DNA of 10,702 bases from Actinomycetota bacterium (lineage in GTDB: Bacteria > Actinomycetota > CADDZG01 > WHSQ01), in contig JACDBF010000093.1 of assembly GCA_013695055.1 (NCBI GenBank), forward strand, positions 1-10,702, written 5' to 3'. The position numbers and the translations under genes were made by a program. Below are positions 1 through 7,956 of this stretch, in pieces. Every line of letters starts with the position of its first letter. Position 1 is the stretch's first letter. The notes below the pieces were generated by a model. It saw only the letters and a list, made by a program, of their open reading frames with translations. It did no database searches and had not been told where the DNA came from.

Positions 1-1
1 T

Positions 2-910
2 GACGGCCGCTTGTACCTGCTCGCTTTTGATCACCGCGGCTCATTTCAGAAGAAGATGTTCGGAATCTCGGGCGATCCTTCGCCGCGCGCGACGGCCACC
101 ATCAGCGATGCAAAGAACGTCATTTACGAAGGTTTCCTGGAGGCCCTCGAGGAGGGCGCTCCACGCGAGGGCGCCGGCCTCTTGGTGGACGGGCAGTTCG
201 GAGGCGACATCGCGCGCGACGCGAGCAAGCGGGAATTGCTGCTCGCGATGCCGGTCGAGAAGAGCGGCCAGAACGAGTTCGACTTCGAGCACGGAGACGA
301 CTTCGGCGCCGCCATAGAAGAGCTCGACCCGGCTTTCTCCAAAGTCCTCGTTCGATACAACCCCGAAGGCGATCAGCAGATGAACAGCAGGCAATTGGCC
401 CGCCTGAAGCGACTCTCTGAGTGGCTTTTCGACCACGATCGCAAGCTGCTGTTCGAGCTGCTCGTGCCCGCCGAGCCGGGCCAGCTCGACTCGGTCGATG
501 AGGACTCGGGCCGCTACGACCAAGAGGTCCGTCCGGGCCTCATGCTGTCGGCGATAGAGGAGATCTTGGCGGCGGGCATCGAGCCCGATATCTGGAAGAT
601 CGAAGGACTCGACGACCGGGCCGACTGCGAGCGGACCGCGCGGCTGGTTCGCTCCGGCGAACGCGACGATGTCGTGTGTGTCGTCTTGGGGCGCGGAGCG
701 GATGACGCCGCCGTCGTTCACTGGCTCGAACAGGGGGCCGAGGTGCCCGGCTATGTTGGCTTCGCGATAGGCCGGACGATCTGGTGGGACGCGCTCAAGG
801 GCTACCTCTCGGGAGACTTGAAGCGCGCCGACGCGGCCGCTCTGATCTCTTCCAACTACCGCCGCTACATCGATGTCTACGAGAGCGCGTTGCAGCGGCC
901 GGCTCGATGA
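2..910 (+). CDS. DUF2090 / IolC C-terminal-like aldolase-fold protein (5' end cut by window)
   Basis: The reading frame is open to the left edge (the first codons give Asp-Gly-Arg-Leu-Tyr), so the true start lies just outside the window and only a few residues are probably missing. A TTG at 11 is possible but unneeded. About 300 residues are visible. The opening LAFDHRGSFQKKMFG, the internal WKIEGL (near 590) with its conserved lysine, and the late GFAIGRTIWWDALK (near 760) are the signatures I associate with DUF2090. That domain forms the C-terminal half of some IolC proteins, where it is linked to 2-deoxy-5-keto-gluconate 6-phosphate aldolase activity in inositol breakdown. Family assignment is by recognition; the substrate is not shown by the sequence and no kinase domain is present. 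Its TGA (908-910) overlaps the next gene's ATG, so the two are probably translationally coupled. The product should be cytosolic, as there is no signal peptide or membrane segment. Confidence 0.82.
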   Translation, partial: DGRLYLLAFDHRGSFQKKMFGISGDPSPRATATISDAKNVIYEGFLEALEEGAPREGAGLLVDGQFGGDIARDASKRELLLAMPVEKSGQNEFDFEHGDDFGAAIEELDPAFSKVLVRYNPEGDQQMNSRQLARLKRLSEWLFDHDRKLLFELLVPAEPGQLDSVDEDSGRYDQEVRPGLMLSAIEEILAAGIEPDIWKIEGLDDRADCERTARLVRSGERDDVVCVVLGRGADDAAVVHWLEQGAEVPGYVGFAIGRTIWWDALKGYLSGDLKRADAAALISSNYRRYIDVYESALQRPAR

Positions 911-2166
911 TGCGCTCGAGGATCCTCGCGATTCTCGGGTGCGCAGCCCTCGTGGCGGCGAGCGCTCCGGGGGCGGCCGGCCAGGTGAGCGGCACGCGCT
1001 CCGCGATCGAGGAGCTGCTCGAGCGGCGCGCGGCGGCCTTCATGGCGCGCGACCAGGAGGCCTTCATGGCCCCGGTGGCGGGCGACTCCGCCGCCTACGC
1101 CGCTCGTCAAGAAAGCTTCTTCGAGTGGAGCGCGGCCGTGCCGTTCGCGTCCTATCGTTTCGAGGTCAACTGGGACCATTTCGGAAATCTCTACAGGCCC
1201 TCGCAGCGGTCTTACGGAGACGCCGGCGAAGTGGTCGTAGCGTTGGTTGAAGAGCACTACCGTATCAGCGGCTACGACCAGCGCGAGGCGGTGGAGGACT
1301 CGTTCGTCACCTTCATCGAGCAGGACGGCGAATGGCTCATCGCCGAAGACTCCGACCTCGACGCGGTCGGCCTGCAATCTGCACGTCATCTCTGGGACTT
1401 TGGACCGATAGCGCGAGAAAGGAGCGAGCATTTCATGTTGCTCCGTCATCCTTGCAACGCCGACGGCTGCATCCGGCTGCCGGACAACTTCCTCGATCTC
1501 GCCGAGTCGGCGCTGGCGCGCGTCAACCGGTTGTGGGATGTTCCGTGGCGACAGCGCGTCGTGATTCTCGTGCCGAACACCACTGCGGAGCTCGGGCGAA
1601 TGTTGCAGGCGACTTTTGAGCTAGACAACTTCGTCGCCTTCGCGTACTCGACTTATGAGACCGACGAGGGCTACGACTTGACCGGTCATCGCATCATGCT
1701 CAACTGGCAGCAGATCGACGGGCGTGACGACGAGTCAATCACCACGATCATGGCTCACGAGTTACAGCACGTCGCGACGCGCGGCGTGACCGGCCCGTTT
1801 GTCCCCACCTTCGTCGAGGAGGGTCTCGCGGAGTACGTAGGCCGCTCGGAAGATCCCGATGCGCTCGCTTTTCTCCAGTCCGAGATCGACGCCGGCTCTT
1901 TCGACGGCAGGCTGCCGCGCGACTTCGAGTTCGTCACGGGTGAAGGAACCGATATCTTCCGCAGCTACCAAGAGTCCTTGTCGGCGATACGCTTTTTGGC
2001 CGAGCGCCACGGGGTGGACGACCTGACTCGCTTCTACCTGCGCCTCGGCAGGCCCGAGATCGCCCCCGGCACCAGTCGCCATCACGTCGACAGGGCGCTC
2101 CAAGCGACTGTGGGATCGGGCTATGACGCGTTCCAGCAGGCGTGGGCAAGTAGCATCGGGCCCTAG
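907..2166 (+). CDS. Exported zinc metallopeptidase, peptidase MA-like (HExxH gluzincin)
   Basis: This 419-residue protein starts at the ATG at 907, which overlaps the previous stop (ATGA). An upstream in-frame start at 784 is rejected because it would bury the signal peptide inside a frame shared with the preceding gene. Residues 1-25 form a signal peptide (MMRSR, a hydrophobic Ala/Leu-rich core, then Ala-rich APGAAG), so export is expected. A short ILGC at 9-12 resembles a lipobox, but the hydrophobic stretch before it is too short to be convincing. Residues about 30-160 look like an NTF2-like alpha+beta region. Residues about 200-415 contain HELQH at 284-288 and FVEEGLAEY at 302-310. The two histidines and Glu305 fit zinc ligands of a gluzincin, with Glu285 as catalytic base. 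Cys183 and Cys188 could form a disulfide after export. The substrate is unknown. thrS follows 31 bases later. Confidence 0.8.
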   Translation: MMRSRILAILGCAALVAASAPGAAGQVSGTRSAIEELLERRAAAFMARDQEAFMAPVAGDSAAYAARQESFFEWSAAVPFASYRFEVNWDHFGNLYRPSQRSYGDAGEVVVALVEEHYRISGYDQREAVEDSFVTFIEQDGEWLIAEDSDLDAVGLQSARHLWDFGPIARERSEHFMLLRHPCNADGCIRLPDNFLDLAESALARVNRLWDVPWRQRVVILVPNTTAELGRMLQATFELDNFVAFAYSTYETDEGYDLTGHRIMLNWQQIDGRDDESITTIMAHELQHVATRGVTGPFVPTFVEEGLAEYVGRSEDPDALAFLQSEIDAGSFDGRLPRDFEFVTGEGTDIFRSYQESLSAIRFLAERHGVDDLTRFYLRLGRPEIAPGTSRHHVDRALQATVGSGYDAFQQAWASSIGP

Positions 2167-2197
2167 TCAAGAGATCCCTCTGTAGGAAGACGACGAG

Positions 2198-4138
2198 ATG
2201 ACGGTATCGATCACTGCGGATGGAAGAGACGGGTTCGCGCTCGCCAAGGAAGCGGGCGCGTCCGGCCCGGTAGCTGCGGTCGTGGGCGGCAAGGTTCGCG
2301 ACCTCGCTCATGTACCCGCGTCCGGCGAAACCGTCGAGATCCTTACACAAGCCGATGAGGCCGGGCGCGAGGTGGTCAGACATTCGACGGCCCACGTCCT
2401 TGCGCAGGCAGTGCTTCGTCTCTATCCCGGGGCCAGGTACGCGATCGGGCCCCCGATAGACGACGGCTTCTACTACGACTTCGAGGTCGCAGACCCCTTC
2501 ACTCCCGAGGACCTCGATCGCATCGAGTCCGAGATGCGCGCCATCGTGAAAGCCAATCAACGCTTTGAGAGGGCCGAGATCTCCTCTGAAGAGGGCGTCG
2601 CGACTTTCGTCGACCAGCCCTACAAGCTCGAGATCATCAGGGGCGTTGCCGAAGGTGTTGACGCTCTCGAACAGCAGGGGGCCGGGGGGGAGGTCTTGTC
2701 GCTGTATCGCAACGTCGACCCCTCCGGGCACACGGCGTTCGTCGATCTCTGCCGCGGCCCTCACGTTCCCGGCACCGGGCGGATCAAAGCGTTCAAGCTG
2801 TTGCGTTCGGCCGGCGCGTACTGGCGCGGCGACGAAACCAAGCCCATGCTTCAACGCATCTACGGGACCGCATGGGAATCAAAGGACGCGCTCGCCGCTT
2901 ATCTGCACCGGCTGGAGGAGGCGGAGCGACGCGATCACCGCCGCATCGGACGCGAGCTCGAGCTCTACTCGTGGGAGGAAGAGGTCGGGCCCGGGATCGC
3001 GCTGTGGCATCCGAAGGGCGCGATAGTGCGCCAGGCCCTCGAAGGCTTGTCGCGCGACTTGCACCTGAAGCGAGGCTACAAGCCCGTCTACACCCCCCAC
3101 ATCGGCAAGGCGAAGCTGTGGGAGTCGAGCGGCCATCTCGATCACTTCCAGGACAACATGTTCCCGAGGATGGAGTACGAGGGCGGCGACTATTTCGCAA
3201 AGCCCATGAACTGTCCGTTTCACGTCTTGATCTACCGCTCCAAGACGCGCTCCTATCGTGAGCTTCCGTACCGGTTGTCGGAGCTCGGGACGGTCTATCG
3301 CAACGAACGTTCCGGTGCCGTCCATGGCTTGCTGCGAAGCCGCGGCTTCACGCAGGATGATTCGCACATCTTCTGCACACCGGATCAAGTCGTCGACGAG
3401 CTGGTCGAAGTCGTGGACTTCCTGCGCGAGCTCTACGCAGCGGTCGGTATGGGGCCCGATGCCGTGCGCTTCTCGACCAAGCCCGACAACGCCATTGGGA
3501 CGCAGGAGCAATGGGATCTGGCCGAGAGCGCCATCGAACAGGCGTTGCAGAAGTCGGGCCTCGACTTCCGAGTCGATGAGGGCGACGGAGCGTTCTACGG
3601 GCCCAAGATCGACATCGACGTCCGTGACGCCATCGGCCGCTACTGGCAGCTGTGCACGATACAAGTGGACTTTCAGCTTCCCGATCGCTTCGGGCTCCAG
3701 TACATCGACGACGAGGGTCATCGGCGGCGCCCGGTGATGATCCATCGCGCCCTGTTTGGGTCGATTGAACGCTTTTTCGGCGTGCTGGTCGAGCATTTCG
3801 CCGGCGCGTTTCCAACCTGGCTCTCACCCGTGCAGGCGGCGCTCATCCCCATCGCCGACCGTCATGCGAGCTACGCGTATGCCGCCGCGCGCAAGCTTTC
3901 GGAGCGCGGCCTGCGCGTCGAGGTCGACGACTCGTCCGACACCATGGGGGCCAAGATCAGACGGCGCCAGCTAGAGAAGGTTCCCTACATGCTCATCGTC
4001 GGCGACGACGAGCAAGCCGCCGAAACGGTGTCTGTCAGGCGTCGCTCGGGCAAGGAGACCCGCGGCGTTTCCGTAGGCGACTTCGCTCGCGACCTCGAGC
4101 TCGAAGTCTCAGAGCGGCGCGTCGAGCCTTCTATATAG
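2198..4138 (+). CDS. thrS: Threonyl-tRNA synthetase
   Basis: This class II aminoacyl-tRNA synthetase charges tRNA-Thr with threonine in the cytosol. It has 646 residues against 642 in E. coli, so it is full length. Domains in order: TGS (about 1-60); the N2 editing domain with HSTAH (62-66) and CRGPH (185-189), which removes mischarged serine; the catalytic core (about 260-540); and a C-terminal HGTP anticodon-binding domain (about 545-640). Motif 2 is YRNERSG around 367-373 and motif 3 is GSIERF around 521-526. The zinc ligands that read the threonine side chain are all present as Cys339, His390 and His516, each five positions after their E. coli counterparts. The ATG at 2198 is preceded by TAGGAAG about 10 bases upstream. 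There is no room for a T-box leader in the 31-base gap. The TAG stop is followed at once by the HIT gene start. Confidence 0.98.
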   Translation: MTVSITADGRDGFALAKEAGASGPVAAVVGGKVRDLAHVPASGETVEILTQADEAGREVVRHSTAHVLAQAVLRLYPGARYAIGPPIDDGFYYDFEVADPFTPEDLDRIESEMRAIVKANQRFERAEISSEEGVATFVDQPYKLEIIRGVAEGVDALEQQGAGGEVLSLYRNVDPSGHTAFVDLCRGPHVPGTGRIKAFKLLRSAGAYWRGDETKPMLQRIYGTAWESKDALAAYLHRLEEAERRDHRRIGRELELYSWEEEVGPGIALWHPKGAIVRQALEGLSRDLHLKRGYKPVYTPHIGKAKLWESSGHLDHFQDNMFPRMEYEGGDYFAKPMNCPFHVLIYRSKTRSYRELPYRLSELGTVYRNERSGAVHGLLRSRGFTQDDSHIFCTPDQVVDELVEVVDFLRELYAAVGMGPDAVRFSTKPDNAIGTQEQWDLAESAIEQALQKSGLDFRVDEGDGAFYGPKIDIDVRDAIGRYWQLCTIQVDFQLPDRFGLQYIDDEGHRRRPVMIHRALFGSIERFFGVLVEHFAGAFPTWLSPVQAALIPIADRHASYAYAAARKLSERGLRVEVDDSSDTMGAKIRRRQLEKVPYMLIVGDDEQAAETVSVRRRSGKETRGVSVGDFARDLELEVSERRVEPSI

Positions 4139-4618
4139 GTGGAGCGGCTGTGGACTCCGTGGAGGATGGCCTACGTGACGGGCGCGGATGACTCCGGCGG
4201 GTGCGTCTTCTGCGACCACCTCTTGGAGGGCGATGACGAAAAGGCCCGCATCCTCATGCGCGGCGAGCGCACCTTCGTCATCCTGAACGCCTTCCCCTAC
4301 AACACGGGTCATCTAATGGTGGCGCCGCTCCGTCACGTCGGCGAGCTGGGGGAGCTGGTGTCCGACGAGCGCCACGAGCTCATGGACGTGACCGAACGGG
4401 CGGTCGCGGCCGTCACCGACGCGCTGGCGCCCCATGGTTTCAACCTCGGCATGAACCTGGGCCGGGTAGCCGGCGCGGGTATTCCAGGTCATCTGCACAT
4501 GCACGTCGTGCCGCGCTGGGGAGGGGACACCAACTACATGACCGTGGTGGGCGAGACAAAGGTTCTGCCCGAGATGATCGCCGACACCTACGAAAAGCTG
4601 CGCCCGCTCTTCAGCTAG
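4139..4618 (+). CDS. HIT-family protein, actinobacterial Ap4A phosphorylase type
   Basis: A 159-residue histidine-triad nucleotide hydrolase/transferase. The GTG at 4139 follows the thrS TAG directly, with no clear Shine-Dalgarno, so translation is probably coupled. The start is supported by ERLWTPWRMAYV, the usual opening of this subfamily. CVFC at 22-25 is a zinc-binding pair. AFPYNTGHLMVAP (51-63) is the nucleotide-binding strand. The triad is HLHMH at 118-122, followed by VVPRWGGDTNYM as in Rv2613c of M. tuberculosis, which has been described as a diadenosine tetraphosphate phosphorylase. It is shorter than that protein (195 residues), mainly at the ends. The gene position, between thrS and the phosphatidylinositol genes, is also that of Rv2613c. 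Hydrolase versus phosphorylase activity cannot be told from sequence alone. Its stop lies 6 bases from the stop of the convergent EF-G-like gene. Confidence 0.93.
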   Translation: MERLWTPWRMAYVTGADDSGGCVFCDHLLEGDDEKARILMRGERTFVILNAFPYNTGHLMVAPLRHVGELGELVSDERHELMDVTERAVAAVTDALAPHGFNLGMNLGRVAGAGIPGHLHMHVVPRWGGDTNYMTVVGETKVLPEMIADTYEKLRPLFS

Positions 4619-4624
4619 CTCGCG

Positions 4625-6691
4625 CTATTCGTGGGCTGCCGCCCTCGCTCTCTCGATGATCTTTTGGGCCGCGTCGTGGGGGACCTCCTGGTAGTGGGAG
4701 AAGCCCCACGAGAACGTGCCCGTGCCCCCGGTGATCGACCGCAGGTCGGTCGCGTAGTGGGTGACTTCGGCGAAGGGAACCTTGGCCTTGACGAGCTGAC
4801 GCCCTCCGCCGACGGTGTCGATGCCCTCGGGGATGCCTCTTCTCTTCTGGAGGTCGCCCATGATGTCGCCGGTGAACGCCTCGGGCACCAGAACCTCGAG
4901 AGCCCAGATGGGCTCGAGGAGGGTAATCCCGCCTTTTGACCCCGCGTCGCGAATGCCCAACGAGCCCGCCATCTGAAAGGCGAAGTCTGAGGAGTCGACG
5001 GAATGAAACTTGCCGTCCAAGAGCACGACTCTGACGTCGATGGTCTTGAAGCCGGTTCCCAAGCCTTGATCCATCGCCGCCCGGACGCCCTTTTCGACCG
5101 ACGGGATCCACTGATGCGGGATGGAGCCCCCGAAGATCTTGTCGATGAACTCGAAGCCTTCGCCGCGCGGCAGGGGCTCCGCCCGGAGGGTGCAGACCCC
5201 GTACTGGCCGTGGCCCCCAGACTGTTTGACGTGGCGCCCCAAGCCCTCGGCCTCGGCGCGCAAAGTGGAGCGGTAGGGGACCTTGAGGGGAACCTCTTCG
5301 ACGTCGACCGAGAACTTGGACTTGAGGCGATGACGCACGACGTCCAGATGCGCGTCGCCCATGCCCCAGAGAACCGTTTGATGAGTCTCGTCGCTGCGCT
5401 CGAGGCCCAAGGATGGATCCTCGTCGATCATCTTGTGGAGCCCGATCATGAGCTTGTCCTCGTCGCCCTTGGTCTTGGGCTCCACCGCCTTGGGCAGCAG
5501 CGGCTCGGGGGGCTCGATGCCAAAGAGGATGATGGGCGAGGACTTATCGGCCAGCGTGTCGCCGGTCGCGGTGTGATTGAGCTTGGCCACCGCGCCGATG
5601 TCGCCCGCAACGACCTCCGATAGCTGCTCTTGCGCTTTCCCGCGCAGAGTGAACAGATGCCCAATGCGCTCGTCTGAGCCTTTGGTCGCGTTGTGGATCA
5701 TGCCCTCGCCCTTGAGTGCGCCGGAAAATACGCGAAAGAAGCTCACCCGGCCCACGTATGGGTCGGTCATAGTCTTGAAGATCAGGGCGGCGAGGGGAGC
5801 GTCGGGCTTCGCCTCACGAGTCTGACCATCGACCCCTTCCACCGGCGTCATGTCGAGAGGCGAGGGACCGGCGGTGACGATCAGCTCCATCAGCCTGTCG
5901 ACGCCTATGAGCGCGGTGGCCGAGCCCACCACCACTGGGTACATGCGCGCCTCGTCGATCCCCTCATGGATGGATCTGACGATCTCGTCGCGCGCGATCT
6001 CGCCCCCATCGAGATACCGCTCGAGAAGGTCATCGTCGCTCTCGGCGACCGAGTCCAGCAAGTCGGTTCGGACCTCATGGACACGCGCCTTGCGATCATC
6101 GGGGATGGGCACGTCGGTCGGCGACCCGGAAGAGTCGTACGCGAACGCTCCTTCGTCGATAACCGAGATGACTCCCTTGAAGTCGTGCTCCCTTCCAAGT
6201 GGGAGAGATAAAGGAGCGACTCCCTTTCCGAAAACGTCGCGTAGCCGATCCAACGTTCGGCGGAAGGAGGAGTTCTCGCGATCCAGCTTGTTGATGAAGA
6301 TGACTCTGGGTAGGCCGAGCTCGGTTGCGTAGTTCCACGCGACCTGAGTCTGGACTTCGAGGCCCTCGACTCCCGAAATCACGAACACCGCGAGATCGGC
6401 TACTCGCATGGCAGCTCGCGTCTCCCCGATGAAATCTGCGTAGCCGGGGGCGTCCAGCACATTGATCTTGTGCCCATCCCACTCGACGGGAGCAAGCGCC
6501 GTTCCGACGGAGATCTGACGACGGATCTCTTCGTCGTCGAAGTCGCACACCGTGTTGCCGTCCGCCGTCCTTCCGAGGCGAGTGGTGGCGCCCGACCGGA
6601 ACAACATCGCCTCGGCAAGCGAGGTCTTTCCCGCCCCACCGTGGCCGACGAGCACGACGTTGCGGATGTTCTCCGTCGGGTAGCTCTTCAC
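4625..6691 (-). CDS. Elongation factor G-like GTPase (EF-G2 / FusA2 type)
   Basis: A 688-residue translational GTPase with full EF-G length and domain order. The GTP site shows G1 as GHGGAGKTS (16-24), G3 as DAPGY (80-84), G4 as NKLD (134-137) and a G5-like GSA. Domain IV has SGGHGQYG and the tip loop FHSVDSSDFAF, retaining the histidine at the tip. It is not the housekeeping EF-G: canonical AHIDAGKT is replaced by GHGGAGKT, canonical DTPGH by DAPGY (the catalytic histidine of translational GTPases is a tyrosine), and the switch I RGIT by RQIS. These changes are typical of the EF-G-like paralogue of actinobacteria; from memory, the mycobacterial relative binds GTP but lacks ribosome-stimulated hydrolysis. 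The start is GTG at 6691, with AGGGGGA about 8 bases upstream. No rpsL, rpsG or tuf neighbour is present, as expected for a paralogue. Its cellular role is unsettled. Confidence 0.93.
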   Translation of the reverse strand: MKSYPTENIRNVVLVGHGGAGKTSLAEAMLFRSGATTRLGRTADGNTVCDFDDEEIRRQISVGTALAPVEWDGHKINVLDAPGYADFIGETRAAMRVADLAVFVISGVEGLEVQTQVAWNYATELGLPRVIFINKLDRENSSFRRTLDRLRDVFGKGVAPLSLPLGREHDFKGVISVIDEGAFAYDSSGSPTDVPIPDDRKARVHEVRTDLLDSVAESDDDLLERYLDGGEIARDEIVRSIHEGIDEARMYPVVVGSATALIGVDRLMELIVTAGPSPLDMTPVEGVDGQTREAKPDAPLAALIFKTMTDPYVGRVSFFRVFSGALKGEGMIHNATKGSDERIGHLFTLRGKAQEQLSEVVAGDIGAVAKLNHTATGDTLADKSSPIILFGIEPPEPLLPKAVEPKTKGDEDKLMIGLHKMIDEDPSLGLERSDETHQTVLWGMGDAHLDVVRHRLKSKFSVDVEEVPLKVPYRSTLRAEAEGLGRHVKQSGGHGQYGVCTLRAEPLPRGEGFEFIDKIFGGSIPHQWIPSVEKGVRAAMDQGLGTGFKTIDVRVVLLDGKFHSVDSSDFAFQMAGSLGIRDAGSKGGITLLEPIWALEVLVPEAFTGDIMGDLQKRRGIPEGIDTVGGGRQLVKAKVPFAEVTHYATDLRSITGGTGTFSWGFSHYQEVPHDAAQKIIERARAAAHE

Positions 6692-6962
6692 CTTGCGATC
6701 CCCCTATCTCGACGCGCCTCCCGAACGACCCATGGTAGTCGGCGGGGCGCACCCGCTTGGGGCATCGTGACCGTCGCCGTTCTCCTCCTCGCCGCGCGCC
6801 TCTGTGGCAGGCGGGGGGTCGCCGCTCTGCGCCGGGGGGTGATACAGAGTGATGGGCGACCTCGGGTGGAGCAGCCCAGCGCCACGGCTTCTATGTCCCC
6901 GAAGAAGCGCTCGCCCGCCAACGTCGTGATCGCGGGCGGCCACCGGCTCAGGGCAAGACCAA

Positions 6963-6996
6963 CTCGGCCGGTTCCAATTCGCCCTCGGTCGGTTCC
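6963..6996. repeat. Imperfect 13-base direct repeat, 21-base period
   Basis: CTCGGCCGGTTCC at 6963-6975 recurs as CTCGGTCGGTTCC at 6984-6996, with 12 of 13 bases identical. Start-to-start distance is 21 bases, about two helical turns. It could be a protein-binding pair in the EF-G-like upstream region or chance similarity in GC-rich DNA; the second copy also forms one arm of the hairpin at 6984-7014. Confidence 0.45.
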
Positions 6997-7014
6997 TCCG
7001 GGCCCGACCTCGAG
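6984..7014 (-). terminator. Candidate hairpin terminator after the fluC-antiporter unit
   Basis: On the - strand, 5 to 6 bases after the antiporter TAA, CTC-GA-GGTCGG can pair with CCGACC-GAG around an 11-base loop. This gives a 9-bp stem with a two-base bulge. There is no T-rich tract after it, so it would be an L-shaped or weak terminator of the sort often proposed in actinobacteria, or simply a 3'-stabilising structure. Confidence 0.35.
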
Positions 7015-7019
7015 CGGTG

Positions 7020-7934
7020 TTAGTGCAGGGCTCCACCGATGGCAACCGCGATGTAGGCGATGTAGGCGAGTAGGAGGCCTGCCCCCTCCCAACGGGAGAG
7101 CCGGTCACGAGCGATGAGAAGTGTGCATACCAAGAGCACGCTGGCAACCGCCACGGGCAGGTGCAGGTGCCGTGAAGTGTCATCGAGCCTCAGGGGATGG
7201 ACGAGTGCGATAACTCCTGCATTGAAAGCGATGAAGTGAGCGACCGTTCCGATGATGTTCCCGAGCGCTAGATCCGAGCGGCCCCGCTTCGCCGGAAGGG
7301 CAACCCGGCCTATCTCCTCGGCTTCGACGGACGCCGCGATGACTGTGTTACCGAGAAGCGTTTGCGAGACCCCGAAACGCGACACCGTGCCGCGTATCCC
7401 CTCACCGAGGACTTCGCCGCCGACCGAAAGGGCAACGAGCCCTCCCAGCAATCTGAGGATCGGTCGGGACTTGGGGGCCTCGTCGTCTCCTCCACCGACG
7501 ATGTCACGCCCTGTGCGCGCCAGGACGAACATCACGGCTATGAACCAGACCACGAGCACCGCTCCGTCGCTCCGCGACAGAGACCCGTCGATCGAGACCA
7601 CCACAAGAGCAAGGGGCGAAAAGGCGGCAGCGGCCAAGGGTTTCCAGGGGAGGCTTGCTTCCAGAGGACGTATCATGGCCGCGAGCCCGGTCACACCCAA
7701 AGCTAGAAAGGTGGTGCCTCCCAGGAAGGTTCCGGCCGCCGCTCCCGGAAGTCCCTTCGCGTTCGCTGCGATACCCGCGGCGAGGTTCTCAAGCTCGAAG
7801 CCCGAGACGAGTGCCGTGACGACGAACGGAGCTGTCTTTAGGCGTGAGGAGACGGCCAGGAGCCCGTCGAAGAAGATCTCGGCACCGGCTACGACGACAA
7901 CGATTCCGACCGCAAGTATGAGGAGATCTATCAC
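7020..7934 (-). CDS. Divergent CaCA-family (sodium/calcium exchanger fold) cation antiporter
   Basis: This 304-residue membrane protein has about ten hydrophobic segments and the two inverted alpha-repeats of the CaCA superfamily. The best-preserved stretch is SDLALGNIIG (220-229) in repeat 2, and each repeat ends in a GL/GV...HPL or RPL pattern as in YrbG-type exchangers. The ion-site signatures are altered. In repeat 1 the usual GTSxPE becomes GFELEN (45-50) and GSN becomes GGT (72-74). In repeat 2 GTSxPE becomes SVEAEE (202-207) and GSN becomes GTV (229-231). Only Glu207 aligns with one of the two ion-binding glutamates. Calcium transport should therefore not be assumed. The start is GTG at 7934, 22 bases after the fluC stop and in the same direction, with no clear Shine-Dalgarno. 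It is probably co-transcribed with fluC and so downstream of the fluoride riboswitch. It may help fluoride, sodium or divalent-cation balance; the substrate is unassigned. Confidence 0.82.
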   Translation of the reverse strand: MIDLLILAVGIVVVVAGAEIFFDGLLAVSSRLKTAPFVVTALVSGFELENLAAGIAANAKGLPGAAAGTFLGGTTFLALGVTGLAAMIRPLEASLPWKPLAAAAFSPLALVVVSIDGSLSRSDGAVLVVWFIAVMFVLARTGRDIVGGGDDEAPKSRPILRLLGGLVALSVGGEVLGEGIRGTVSRFGVSQTLLGNTVIAASVEAEEIGRVALPAKRGRSDLALGNIIGTVAHFIAFNAGVIALVHPLRLDDTSRHLHLPVAVASVLLVCTLLIARDRLSRWEGAGLLLAYIAYIAVAIGGALH

Positions 7935-7956
7935 GCTGGTTCGGTTTCAGTCAGAC

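Larger units (their letters stand above)
6692..7019. other. Gap of 328 bases without a convincing gene
   Basis: This lies between the stop of the antiporter gene and the start of the EF-G-like gene, both on the - strand. Frames are open across it in several directions, as expected at this GC content, but none has a recognisable protein, a good start or continuity with a neighbour. It holds a candidate hairpin just after the antiporter stop (6984-7014), an imperfect direct repeat (6963-6975 and 6984-6996), and the EF-G-like ribosome binding site at its left end. The EF-G-like promoter should lie here, but I could not assign clear -35 and -10 boxes. Confidence 0.6.

Noticed and set aside
784..906. 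N-terminal extension of the metallopeptidase gene to 784
   Set aside because: It overlaps the DUF2090 coding frame by over 120 bases and places arginine-rich sequence before a clear signal peptide that begins at 907.
2167..2197. T-box or other leader before thrS
   Set aside because: Only 31 bases separate thrS from the preceding stop, too short for a T-box, and no terminator hairpin is present.
4631..6332. Several long + strand frames opposite the EF-G-like gene
   Set aside because: They are antisense shadows expected from GC-rich codons; none resembles a known family.
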